Shown here piece after piece: positions 34,623-42,986 of a stretch of 64,000 nucleotides of DNA. This DNA comes from UBA1479 sp040218445 (GTDB lineage Bacteria; Pseudomonadota; Alphaproteobacteria; Rhodospirillales; Casp-alpha2), in contig JAVJRK010000010.1 in NCBI GenBank assembly GCA_040218445.1, positions 372,001-436,000 of the forward strand, read 5' to 3'. The notes under the pieces are model-generated. The model saw nothing but the letters and a program-made list of their open reading frames with translations, searched no databases and had not been told where the DNA came from. A program made the translations under genes and the position numbers. Every line of letters starts with the position of its first letter. Position 1 is the first letter of the stretch.

Positions 34623-35205
34623 TCTTGTCCGCAGTTTCATCCCCCTGCCCGATGTCATGGTGTTTGAGTTTGAAGGCGACCGGATCGCAGCGATGAATGA
34701 TGCAATTATTCGAGAATTGAAAACCGACGCGCCGACCGCCCCTTCGGCACATGGGGAAAACATTCTGGAGAACCGCGCGACGGACTGCCTGTTCGATCGC
34801 ACACCCTTGCCAGCCGGATTGGGAAGTCTGAAAGGGCGGCTATACGAAGCATTGGCTCTCTATCTCGATAAATTTCATGCTGCCCTCGTCAACCGGCCAT
34901 TCCGGCACAGGTCCTGGTGCAACCATTATCCACCCAATCAAGGCGTGCCCTGGCATCGTCATGCACGAACGCCTGTTGTCTCCGTCTACGCCGTCAAAGG
35001 CAGTGGCGGTGACCTAATGATTGAGGACGTCACCGACCCCCGATTATGCCACCGCATCGCTACACCATCGGGACGCCTGGTTTTCTTTCCAGGCCGATTA
35101 CGGCATTGCTCGACGCCTAATTTCGGACCAACCGAGACCCGCATATCTCTGCCCGTGAATTTCTATTTCGAACAGGAGCCGAAACAGGATGTCGCCAGCC
35201 GATGA
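34615..35205 (+). CDS. 2OG-Fe(II) oxygenase-like protein
   Basis: About 196 residues from the ATG at 34615, which overlaps the radical SAM stop; an in-frame ATG at 34603 is an alternative. The C-terminal half shows the jelly-roll of 2-oxoglutarate oxygenases related to TIGR02466: WHRHARTPVVSVYAV with two His, GGDLMIED, GRLVFFPGRLRHCSTPNFG containing the distal His, and TRISLPVNFYF with the 2OG-binding Arg. It probably hydroxylates a protein or small molecule. Coupling to the radical SAM gene and a 17-bp overlap with terL make it part of the same operon. Confidence 0.78.
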   Translation: MRDLVRSFIPLPDVMVFEFEGDRIAAMNDAIIRELKTDAPTAPSAHGENILENRATDCLFDRTPLPAGLGSLKGRLYEALALYLDKFHAALVNRPFRHRSWCNHYPPNQGVPWHRHARTPVVSVYAVKGSGGDLMIEDVTDPRLCHRIATPSGRLVFFPGRLRHCSTPNFGPTETRISLPVNFYFEQEPKQDVASR

Positions 35206-36739
35206 TCGATCATCCGATCCGCTGGTCAGTTTCGATGTCTTTGTCGCCATGTGGAACAACCTTCAGGGTTTAACCACACCCGATCTCCATGTGCGCATGG
35301 CGCGCTGGCTTCAAAACGAATGGCAGGTGGGTCATCGGGAATTGCTGTTGATGGCGTTCCGTAATTCCGGGAAATCCACATTGGTCGGTCTGTTCAGTGC
35401 CTGGATGCTGTGGCGCAATCCTGATTTGCGCATTCTCGTCTTGGCTGCCGACCTGGCCTTGGCGCGCAAGATGGTGCGCAACGTAAAACGTGTCATCGAG
35501 CGCCACCCCTTGACCCGCGCCCTTAAACCTGCACGGGCCGATCAATGGGCATCGGAGCAATTCACCGTGAACCGGCGGGCTGAACTGCGTGATCCGTCCA
35601 TGTTGGCGCGCGGCATCGGTGCCAACGTGACGGGATCGCGCGCCGACGTCGTGATCTGCGATGATGTCGAGGTTCCCAACACCTGCGACACCTCGCCCAA
35701 GCGCGCCGACCTGCGAGCCCGGTTGAGTGAGATCGAATACGTCCTGGTGCCGGGCGGATTACAGCTTTACGTCGGCACGCCCCATACCTATGACACCATC
35801 TACGCCGGCAATACCCATGCCGGAATGAACGATGACAAACCATTCCTAAACGGCTTTCGCCGGTTGGAGGTCCCCATACTGGGACCATCCGGTCGGTCAG
35901 TTTGGCCGGAACGCTTTCCACCCGAATGTATCGACGCCATCCGCGAACGCAGCGGTCCCAACAAGTTCAAAAGCCAGATGCTGCTGCAGCCGGTGAATAT
36001 TCTCGACAGCCGCCTGGACCTGGGCCGCCTGATATCCTACCGCCATGACCTTGAGTATGCGGAACGCAACGGCATCGGCGCCCTGACCTTGGGTGGGCGG
36101 AAACTGGTCTCTGCCTCCTGCTGGTGGGATCCGTCCTATGGTGCGCCCGGCAAGGGCGATGCCAGCGTCGTTGCCGCGGTATTCACCAGCGAAGATGGCA
36201 TTCATTTTCTGCATGCCATCCGCTATCTGGAACACGACCCGGTCGAAGCGGCACGGTCAGCGGCAGGAGGAACAGACGGCGACCGGGATGAGGCGACGCA
36301 AATGTGCCGCGCCGTCGCCGATTTTATACGCACGCACCATCTGCCTTCCGTCACGTTGGAGACCAATGGCCTGGGTCGCTTCCTTCCGAATTTGTTACGT
36401 AGAACCCTGGCCACGTCGGGCATCGAGGGCGCCGTCATCGAGGCCACATCGTATCGCGCTAAGGATCTGCGAATCCTGGATGCCTTTGACGCCGTGCTGG
36501 CGGCCGGGCGCCTGCACGCACATGAAAGTGTCTGGGACACCCCCTTTGTTCAGGAAATGCAGGAATGGATGCCCGGCACGAACGGACGTGACGACGGTTT
36601 GGATGCCGTAGCGGGCTGCCTTCTGTCCGAGCCGGTACGCCTGGGCCGGCCAACCACTGCATCCGCGCATACAACCCGCCCTTCCCCGACTTGGCGCAGC
36701 GGCGGAACGTTCAAGGCAAAAACGGAATTCAGCCTTTAA
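35189..36739 (+). CDS. terL: Phage terminase large subunit
   Basis: A 516-residue packaging motor. The ATPase half has Walker A AFRNSGKSTLVGLF, the AADLALARKMVRNV region and Walker B ADVVICDDVEVP. The RNase H-like nuclease half has CWWDPSYGAPGKGDASVVAAVF and a late DDGLDAVAGC with acidic metal ligands. Length and motif order match podovirus and prophage TerL. No small terminase is recognised next to it. The start overlaps the oxygenase gene by 17 bp. It would pump DNA into the heads built from the 42-49.6 kb genes. Confidence 0.92.
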   Translation: MSPADDRSSDPLVSFDVFVAMWNNLQGLTTPDLHVRMARWLQNEWQVGHRELLLMAFRNSGKSTLVGLFSAWMLWRNPDLRILVLAADLALARKMVRNVKRVIERHPLTRALKPARADQWASEQFTVNRRAELRDPSMLARGIGANVTGSRADVVICDDVEVPNTCDTSPKRADLRARLSEIEYVLVPGGLQLYVGTPHTYDTIYAGNTHAGMNDDKPFLNGFRRLEVPILGPSGRSVWPERFPPECIDAIRERSGPNKFKSQMLLQPVNILDSRLDLGRLISYRHDLEYAERNGIGALTLGGRKLVSASCWWDPSYGAPGKGDASVVAAVFTSEDGIHFLHAIRYLEHDPVEAARSAAGGTDGDRDEATQMCRAVADFIRTHHLPSVTLETNGLGRFLPNLLRRTLATSGIEGAVIEATSYRAKDLRILDAFDAVLAAGRLHAHESVWDTPFVQEMQEWMPGTNGRDDGLDAVAGCLLSEPVRLGRPTTASAHTTRPSPTWRSGGTFKAKTEFSL

Positions 36740-36766
36740 ACCACCATCATCAAACCGGAGATTTCA

Positions 36767-37318
36767 ATGGGCAGCACCGACCAGCCAGTTGAACTGCCAA
36801 ACAGCACCCCTTCAACAAAACCTGCACTGAAGGCCACCGGCGGCCTTGATGGTTTCGGGGGATACGGCAAATCGTTCTTGCGCGATGGCGTAGGGCGCGG
36901 GCAGGCCAACCAGCCAGACGACGTTCATCTGGTCTCGACATTTCTTACCGATAATCGTTTGTTGGAACGTCCCACCCGCGAACCGCATGAACCATTTCTG
37001 CGCGGGATTGAAAAGGCGCAAACGAAACTCAACGGCCTTGCCGGCGGCGGCTTACAAGTCGATGGAATCGTCAAGCCATTTGGCCCGACGGAAGTTCTAT
37101 CTCAACGCGCGGTAACCTCTGAACAAATGCGCCCGCCTGCCGGTAAGATACCCGGGTTTCCCAACATCGGCGGACCGCCGGAAGAGGGTTTTGACAGCAA
37201 TGCGTTGGACGATTTCTTTCAAAAATTCAATTTGTTCCTGAAGTCTTTTCGGGACGATGAAATTCCCTTCATGGGCAAGGTTCCAACCGGCGGTGTAAGC
37301 AACAAGAAACGTGGTTGA
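36767..37318 (+). CDS. GFGGYG peptidoglycan-binding-like protein, copy 1
   Basis: A 183-residue protein starting MGSTDQPVELP after a CGGAGA ribosome binding site. An N-terminal low-complexity part leads to GFGGYGKSFLRDGVGRGQANQPDDV. The middle follows the pattern of phage peptidoglycan-binding-like domains: N-x-P-x-D-V, a leucine-rich helix, F-x-x-x-I-x-x-x-Q, L-x-x-DGI-x-K-x-x-GPTE. The first 125 residues are closely similar to copy 2 at 38238, while the C-terminal 55 differ. It is immediately followed by a CPBP protease gene. No signal peptide. Function unknown. Confidence 0.75.
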   Translation: MGSTDQPVELPNSTPSTKPALKATGGLDGFGGYGKSFLRDGVGRGQANQPDDVHLVSTFLTDNRLLERPTREPHEPFLRGIEKAQTKLNGLAGGGLQVDGIVKPFGPTEVLSQRAVTSEQMRPPAGKIPGFPNIGGPPEEGFDSNALDDFFQKFNLFLKSFRDDEIPFMGKVPTGGVSNKKRG

Positions 37319-37402
37319 TACATCCCTGTCGAATTGCAACCTATCAGTTGCCAGATAATATATTGTTTCTCCGATGGATTGAGCACAAACAAGTCAGCCG
37401 CG

Positions 37403-38086
37403 ATGCAACCAATTTTACGCGTAACGACGACAACCGGTTTCTCCCGCAGGGAACACTTGATCGTTGTTGTTTTGATCGCATTGATGATCATCGATGATCT
37501 CGTTTTCTCGGCCTACCTTTCCGACATCAACAATTATCTCGTCATCGATTACGCTAAAAAAACGCTGCTTCTTGTCGCCTGTTTTTCAACCGCATCATTC
37601 CGCCGGTCGGTCACTCAGGCCTTCGGCGTGCCCGATATTCCCTGGGCCGGGACGGGGTGGTTTAACCCGCATCTTTTGATCCTGATCGCCGGCGCCTTAT
37701 TACTGGATCAAGGGATCACATGGCTGGACCTTCATGGAAACCGGCTAGCCGGGAACCCCGTCTATCAACACGTGCCCCCGTACCATGATGACCTGATCAA
37801 GTACTTCGATTTGACGTTCGGGCTTCTTTGGAACGCGGTCGCCGAAGAAACCTTCTACCGCGCAGTGCTTATCACCATGCTGTACGGCCTGCTCCCCCGA
37901 ACGCTTCCCTGTATCCTTATTGCAGGAATCCTCTTCGGCCTGGCCCATTGGTCGCAAGGGCCCGTTTCGGTCGGCGCCATCATCATCGGCGGTTGGATAT
38001 TGGGGATGCTCTATTGCGTAACCGGGTCGATCGTTCCTGGAATCATCGTGCATTACATCAGCAACCTGATCGCCTTCACTCCCTGA
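37403..38086 (+). CDS. CPBP intramembrane protease, copy 1
   Basis: About 227 residues, multi-spanning, from ATG 37403 (MQPILRVTTTTGFSRR); a longer start at 37334 is possible. The CAAX/Abi motifs are intact: EETFYRA (motif 1, E-E-x3-R), FGLAHW (motif 2, F-x3-H) and HYISNLIAF (motif 3, H-x3-N), so it should be an active intramembrane glutamic protease. Family members mature membrane-anchored proteins or give bacteriocin self-immunity. Paired with the GFGGYG protein upstream, and duplicated downstream at 38849. Confidence 0.87.
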   Translation: MQPILRVTTTTGFSRREHLIVVVLIALMIIDDLVFSAYLSDINNYLVIDYAKKTLLLVACFSTASFRRSVTQAFGVPDIPWAGTGWFNPHLLILIAGALLLDQGITWLDLHGNRLAGNPVYQHVPPYHDDLIKYFDLTFGLLWNAVAEETFYRAVLITMLYGLLPRTLPCILIAGILFGLAHWSQGPVSVGAIIIGGWILGMLYCVTGSIVPGIIVHYISNLIAFTP

Positions 38087-38237
38087 TCCCAACGCCGGAT
38101 GCTTGAGCGCAAAATTCCGTCAGGACTTCCATTCCTCGCATCGCAAAGAAAGTATTTGTGACCCGGCAGAACCCTTTGCCAGACCGCCAAAAGACATACC
38201 GTTTTCAGCCCTTGACCATAGAGTATGGAGAAACCCC

Positions 38238-38771
38238 ATGGGCACGACAGAGCAACCATCGCTGCCACCTCCAAACGGGAAGAAAAATACAGGCCTTGTC
38301 GGCGCGGGCGGAACCGATGGATTCGGTGGTTACGGCCGCACTTTTCTTTCCGAAGCCGTCGGCCGGGGTCAAGCCAATCAACCGGAAGACGTTCTAAAGG
38401 CTTCCTCATTCCTGACCGCAAACAAGCTGCTGACCAAACCGACCAAGCATGCGGATGAAAGTTTCTTCCGCGCCGTCGAAGACAGCCAGCATCGTCTGAA
38501 CGATCTTGCCGGCGGCGGATTGCAGATAGATGGGATTGCCAAGCCCTGGGGACCGACCGAGGTTCTCAGCCAGCGGGCTGTGTCCTCGGGCAAGATGAAA
38601 GCTCCGAAAGAAGAGGTGCCGGAATTTTTTAAACCATTCGCTGACATAAGGCACAATCCTTCGGACCTGGACGGTCCGGCTATCGATTTTCTTAGAACGA
38701 TCAGCGGTTGGATCAACAAAAGCAGAAAGCCCTTCAAGAATGCCAAGGTAACCGGTGGCATAAAGGGCTGA
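38238..38771 (+). CDS. GFGGYG peptidoglycan-binding-like protein, copy 2
   Basis: A 177-residue paralogue of the 36767 protein (MGTTEQPSLPPPNGKKN), with GGAG seven bases before its ATG. GTDGFGGYGRTFLSEA, VGRGQANQPEDV, FLTANKLL and GGGLQIDGIAKPWGPTEVL are shared almost residue for residue; the tail after about residue 130 has diverged. It precedes the second CPBP protease gene. The pair is therefore a tandem cassette duplication. The 38087-38237 gap holds no gene. Confidence 0.75.
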   Translation: MGTTEQPSLPPPNGKKNTGLVGAGGTDGFGGYGRTFLSEAVGRGQANQPEDVLKASSFLTANKLLTKPTKHADESFFRAVEDSQHRLNDLAGGGLQIDGIAKPWGPTEVLSQRAVSSGKMKAPKEEVPEFFKPFADIRHNPSDLDGPAIDFLRTISGWINKSRKPFKNAKVTGGIKG

Positions 38772-38848
38772 CATATTGCCACCTACTGTTGATAATGCTT
38801 CTTTCAAAAAATAAACTAATAGCTGTGCAATGATGAAAAGGCCCTGAA

Positions 38849-39535
38849 TTGAGAGCGCCTACTCCCCAGCCACACCGCTCGTCTGACCTTAGCCCCGCCG
38901 AGCTCTGGATCGTGTTCGTCTTGCTTGCGGTGAGCTTGCTGGATGACTTTGTGCTGATTTCTTACATCACTGATATCAACGACTTCTTGTTTTTTGACTT
39001 AGGCAAGAAGGCCGTCATGTTCATCATCTGCTTATCCATGGTGAATCTGCGGGCAGCATCCAGGGGGGCCTTTGCCGTGCCGGCCCTGCCTTGGGGGGGG
39101 ACAGGGCTTTTGAACCCGCATGTCCTTCTGTTGACAACCGGTGCATTGTTTTTCGACCAGACCATTTACCAAGTGGGAGGAACCTGGAACTGGCACTTGG
39201 GCGAGTTGGAGTTATTCGACGTTCCGCCCTACCGCGACGACGTCATCAAGTATCTTGATCTGTCGTTAGGGCTCGTCATCAATTCAGTTGTCGAGGAGCT
39301 GTTCTATCGCGCGATCCTGCTTGCAGCCTTGGCACGATTTATTCCCCAATGGGGACTGCGTATTTTTCTCGCAGGCCTGTTGTTCGGCGCCGTCCATTGG
39401 TCCCAGGGTGCGGTTTGGTTTGCAACGATCACAGTCTTGGGCTGGATGTTCTGCTATCTCTACCACTTAACCGGTTCGATCATTCCCGGCATCATCGTTC
39501 ATACCGTTCACAACATCATCGCCTTTACCCCCTGA
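38849..39535 (+). CDS. CPBP intramembrane protease, copy 2
   Basis: A 228-residue multi-spanning protein with a TTG start at 38849 supported by AAAAGG eight bases upstream. Motifs EELFYRA, FGAVHW and HTVHNIIAF are intact, as in copy 1. SLLDDFVLISYITDINDFL and GTGLLNPHVLLLTTGALFFDQ align with the corresponding parts of copy 1, so the two are paralogues. It follows the second GFGGYG protein. Likely active protease; substrate unknown. Confidence 0.87.
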   Translation: MRAPTPQPHRSSDLSPAELWIVFVLLAVSLLDDFVLISYITDINDFLFFDLGKKAVMFIICLSMVNLRAASRGAFAVPALPWGGTGLLNPHVLLLTTGALFFDQTIYQVGGTWNWHLGELELFDVPPYRDDVIKYLDLSLGLVINSVVEELFYRAILLAALARFIPQWGLRIFLAGLLFGAVHWSQGAVWFATITVLGWMFCYLYHLTGSIIPGIIVHTVHNIIAFTP

Positions 39536-39570
39536 TTCTCAGGGCAAGCACCTTTCCAGGAACTCCCGCA

Positions 39571-39966
39571 ATGTCTCCATCTCTCACCGTGCCCGGCACG
39601 GATCCGCTGCGCACGGCCCACGAAGCCCTGCACGAAGCGGGGCTTGCCCGCCAGGCCATTCTTGCCCATGAACGCCAATGCGTGGAGCGATCACGCGATG
39701 CCGCCAAGGCGTTCGAGCGCATGGGACAGGAATTGCGTGCCTTCATGGCACAGACCCGCGATGCAAGAGCACGCCTGCACGACCGGGTCGACCAGACCCA
39801 GGACCGCATTACGGAAAATCAGGTCCAGGTATTGGAAGGATTTGCGGCTCTACGCTCGGGCCTGATTCGGGGCCTATTCGCGGCATTGTTGACCATGACC
39901 GCCGGGATCGGCGCCATGGTCTGGTATCTACTGACCCACCCGATGACGGGCCGCCTGACCCCATAG
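39571..39966 (+). CDS. Coiled-coil protein with C-terminal membrane anchor
   Basis: A 131-residue protein (MSPSLTVPGTDPLRTAHEAL). Residues 20-95 are a charged coiled coil (RDARARLHDRVDQTQDRITEN), then a hydrophobic segment (about residues 97-120, GLFAALLTMTAGIGAMVWYLL) ends the protein. That tail-anchored plan is seen in phage spanin-like and accessory proteins, but no family is recognised. It is the last + gene before the minus-strand ODP-DHH gene, facing it tail to tail. Confidence 0.6.
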   Translation: MSPSLTVPGTDPLRTAHEALHEAGLARQAILAHERQCVERSRDAAKAFERMGQELRAFMAQTRDARARLHDRVDQTQDRITENQVQVLEGFAALRSGLIRGLFAALLTMTAGIGAMVWYLLTHPMTGRLTP

Positions 39967-39979
39967 GAATCAAACAGGT

Positions 39980-41833
39980 TCAATCGGCCGACGAGATCCG
40001 GTGGATCAGTTCGGCCATGGTTTCCTCGGCAATTGGGTTGTCCGCCTGGCAAGTGCCGGCGGCCCGGTGCCCGCCACCGCCGAACCGCAGCATCAGTTCA
40101 CCCACATTGACCGATGACGACCGGTCGAAAATCGACTTCCCCACGGCAAAGACCGTGTTCTTATCCTGCTTGCCCATGACCACATGCATGGAGATGTTGC
40201 ATTCGGGGAACAGGGCATAGATCAGAAAGCGGTTCCCGCAATAAATCTCGGTCTCTTTGCGCATATCGATGACGGCAAGCTTGCCGTGCATTCTGGTGCA
40301 GCGGCGAAGCTGTTCTTCGAACAAGGGCCGGTGTTCATTGTATAGATCGATGCGTTCCTTGACGTCGGGCAGTTCGAGGATTTCTTCGATGGTGTGGTTC
40401 CGGCAGTCCTCGATCAAGCCCATCATCAGTTCGTAATTGGGAACGCGGAACCCGCGGAACCGGCCCAAGCCCGTACGCGGATCCATGATGAAGTTCAACA
40501 ATGCCCAACCTTCGGGGTGGAGCACATCTTCCATTTCGTATTGGGCCGAATCCGCCTGATCGACGGCATCCATCAGTTCGCCCGAAACATAGGGAAAGCC
40601 TTCTTCGCCGCCAAAGTAATTGTAGACCACGCGCGCCGCCGACGGTGCGGTCGGGTCGATCACGTGATTGTCTTTCTGGCCGCCGACACGTTCCATCTCG
40701 CTCAGATGGTGGTCGAAGGCAAGATAGACGCGCTCGTCAAACGGCACGTTGGTGGAAACGTCGTTGTCGTTGAGATCGACCTCGCCGTATTGCATTTGCC
40801 GGGGGTGGACGAACAGGATGTCGTCGATCAGTTCCAGTTCTTCCAGCAGAACGGCACAGACCAGCCCGTCGAAATCGCTGCGGGTGATCAGACGGAACTG
40901 ACGCCCTCCATCCTTCAGCGCACGGATCAGCGGCTTGCCCGCACCGAAGATCGGCGATTCGATCGGTTTGGCCTCCGGCTTGGATGCAGCCGCGAGTGCA
41001 GGTGCGGATGCTGCAGGTTTGTCCGCCGCCACGGCCAGGGTGTCCGCTGCCGGGGGCGTCGCCGAATGGCCGACCCGTTGCGGCGTGCCGCCGCGTACGG
41101 CGGTGCCGATTTCAAGCGTTTCAAACCAATTAAGGAACCGATCCACATCCGCACCGGTGAAGACCAGGCCGCGCTGCGGCACGATGACTTCAGGCCCGGC
41201 CTCGCGCACACGACGGATCCAGTCATCCCGCGCGGCGGGCGCCCCCATCCAGCGCTGATGGAATCCGGTCAGATACTGAACATGCCGGTCGAAATCCCGC
41301 ACGGTGAACCCGTCGCGATCATCCGGCGGCACCAAGGCCCCGCCGATATCGCCCGAAAACAGAACCTTGGCGTTGGGATCAAATACGGAAAAATTGCCCG
41401 GCGAATGAAGATAATGCGCGGGGATAAGCTGCAACCGGCCGGTTTCTCCGAACCGGATTTCTATGCCTTCGTCGGGCACGGCCACGAAATCGGCCTCACG
41501 GTCGTAATGCGTAACGTATCCCAACCACAACCAAGGCACATGGACCTTTAATTCATCGACACAGACTTCGCGCCACAGCGGCAGGGAGGAGCCCGCATCC
41601 GGGTCCTCATGCGTCAGAACGATATGCTTGATATCAGGCAGCGGCACTTCGTGGCTGACAGCGTCGAACACAGCGGGGAAAATCTCCACCCCGCCGGGAT
41701 CGATGACAACAGCCTCATTTCCGGCGCGCACGACCACCTGGTTGCTGTCAACCAGATCCGGCGGCTTATCGCCGTCCTGGCCGAAGATCAGCCAGGACCG
41801 CGTTCCATCGCGGAACACCACTTCTGAACGCAC
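39980..41833 (-). CDS. ODP (diiron MBL-fold) - DHH phosphoesterase fusion
   Basis: A 617-residue two-domain protein with a GTG start. Residues 1-245 resemble the oxygen-binding diiron (ODP) metallo-beta-lactamase fold of flavodiiron proteins: TWx-like start, LTHEDPDAGSSLPLW (H-x-E-x-D ligand motif), IPAHYLHSPGNFSVFD and LFSGDIGGAL. A Pro/Ala/Lys linker (about 260-295) leads to a DHH/DHHA1 unit: TRSDFDGLVCAVLL, AFDHHLSEMERVG (DHH) and LRFGGGGHRAAGTC. DHH proteins hydrolyse phosphodiesters such as nanoRNA, c-di-AMP or polyphosphate. The fusion suggests redox- or oxygen-controlled hydrolysis (inference). It is the only minus-strand gene in the cluster and may be host. Confidence 0.85.
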   Translation of the reverse strand: MRSEVVFRDGTRSWLIFGQDGDKPPDLVDSNQVVVRAGNEAVVIDPGGVEIFPAVFDAVSHEVPLPDIKHIVLTHEDPDAGSSLPLWREVCVDELKVHVPWLWLGYVTHYDREADFVAVPDEGIEIRFGETGRLQLIPAHYLHSPGNFSVFDPNAKVLFSGDIGGALVPPDDRDGFTVRDFDRHVQYLTGFHQRWMGAPAARDDWIRRVREAGPEVIVPQRGLVFTGADVDRFLNWFETLEIGTAVRGGTPQRVGHSATPPAADTLAVAADKPAASAPALAAASKPEAKPIESPIFGAGKPLIRALKDGGRQFRLITRSDFDGLVCAVLLEELELIDDILFVHPRQMQYGEVDLNDNDVSTNVPFDERVYLAFDHHLSEMERVGGQKDNHVIDPTAPSAARVVYNYFGGEEGFPYVSGELMDAVDQADSAQYEMEDVLHPEGWALLNFIMDPRTGLGRFRGFRVPNYELMMGLIEDCRNHTIEEILELPDVKERIDLYNEHRPLFEEQLRRCTRMHGKLAVIDMRKETEIYCGNRFLIYALFPECNISMHVVMGKQDKNTVFAVGKSIFDRSSSVNVGELMLRFGGGGHRAAGTCQADNPIAEETMAELIHRISSAD

Positions 41834-42156
41834 GTTAAGACAACCCCTGTCGTTGGATTAGGTTCAAGTGGCCTTCCTCTTGAGCACGGTTGGTTTCTTA
41901 TTCTTACCCTGCGGTAACAATAGAAGATTTTTCTAAACCGCGCCAAGAGCTTGTGAACACACATCTGCCGACAATTTCCCCCACCCCGGACAACCCAGGG
42001 GGTGCACAGCGTCTTGTGTGCCCGGGCCCGGCTTAATCGCACCGGACATATCCGCCGGCGGCGCCCCCTTCCGGGAGCACGCCACAACCGTGCGGGTGCG
42101 CGTCCTCCTTCAACAATCGACAGCCTCAAAGGAGTCCGGGTTTCCGGAATTTTTAT
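41834..42156. other. Leader region of the capsid gene
   Basis: There is no gene here. It separates the divergent ODP-DHH and capsid genes, so it should hold both promoters, but I see no convincing -35/-10 pair. GC-rich inverted segments occur near 41985-42020. At its right end GGAG (42131-42134) is followed directly by a 5-bp hairpin (42135-42148) and then 8 bases to the ATG, an arrangement that can bring a distant Shine-Dalgarno next to the start codon. Confidence 0.55.
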
Positions 42157-42975
42157 ATGTCGACACAAATCACGCAATCCTTCATCAAGCACTTCCAGAC
42201 GGACGTGCACCTTGAGTACCAGCGCGTGGGCTCCAAATTGCGCAACACCGTTCGATCCAAGAACGATATCCAAGGCTCGTCCACGACCTTTCAGAAAGTG
42301 GGAAAGGGTACGGCCTCGACCAAGGCACGTCACGGCATGGTCCCGGTCATGAATCTGGACCACACACCGGTCGAATGTCAGTTGCAGGACTATTACGCCG
42401 GCGATTGGGTCGACCAGTTGGACGAAATCAAGACCAACATCAACGAACGCCAGATCATCGCCCGGGCCGGCGCCAACGCACTGGGCCGAAAAACCGACGA
42501 GCTGATCGTCGGGCAGTTGGATACCAGCACCAATTACGCCGGTGACGGGTCGGACGGCCTGACCAAGGCCAAGGTTCTGAGCGCATTCGAAATGCTGGGC
42601 GATGCCGACGTTCCCGACGACGGAGACCGCTTCGCGGTGATCGGATGGAAACAATGGACCGACCTGCTGACCATTCCCGAATTTTCGGACATGGACTTCG
42701 TCGGGTCGGACGATCTTCCATGGCGGGGCATTCAAGCCAAACGCTGGCTCGGCACCATGTGGATCCCCCATTCCGGCCTGACCAAAAGCGGCAGCGTCCG
42801 GTTTTGTTATTGGTACCACAAAAGCGCCGTCGGCCATGGCGTCGGCAAGGATGTCAAAACCGACATCACCTGGCATGGCGACCGCGCATCCAACTTCGTC
42901 AACAACATGATGAGCCAGGGAGCCTGCCTGATCGATCCGGCAGGTGTCGTGTCCCTGCGCTGCCTGGAAAGCTAA
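42157..42975 (+). CDS. Major capsid protein (podovirus type)
   Basis: A 272-residue protein (MSTQITQSFIKHFQTDVHLE) with YQRVGSKLRNTVRSKNDIQG, VPVMNLDHTPVECQLQDYYAG and ANALGRKTDELIVGQLD, the pattern of T7-like and marine-podovirus capsid proteins rather than siphovirus HK97 fusions with a delta domain. A separate scaffold gene lies at 48815. It would form the icosahedral shell. The ribosome binding site is 22 bases upstream with a hairpin in between. Followed 11 bases later by the small accessory gene. Confidence 0.85.
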   Translation: MSTQITQSFIKHFQTDVHLEYQRVGSKLRNTVRSKNDIQGSSTTFQKVGKGTASTKARHGMVPVMNLDHTPVECQLQDYYAGDWVDQLDEIKTNINERQIIARAGANALGRKTDELIVGQLDTSTNYAGDGSDGLTKAKVLSAFEMLGDADVPDDGDRFAVIGWKQWTDLLTIPEFSDMDFVGSDDLPWRGIQAKRWLGTMWIPHSGLTKSGSVRFCYWYHKSAVGHGVGKDVKTDITWHGDRASNFVNNMMSQGACLIDPAGVVSLRCLES

Positions 42976-42986
42976 GGAGGTCAACC

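Noticed and set aside
40394..41551. 385-codon frame antisense to the ODP-DHH gene
   Set aside because: Shadow frame; I considered it because the real gene is the only minus-strand gene in the cluster, but the ODP and DHH motifs are unmistakable on the minus strand.
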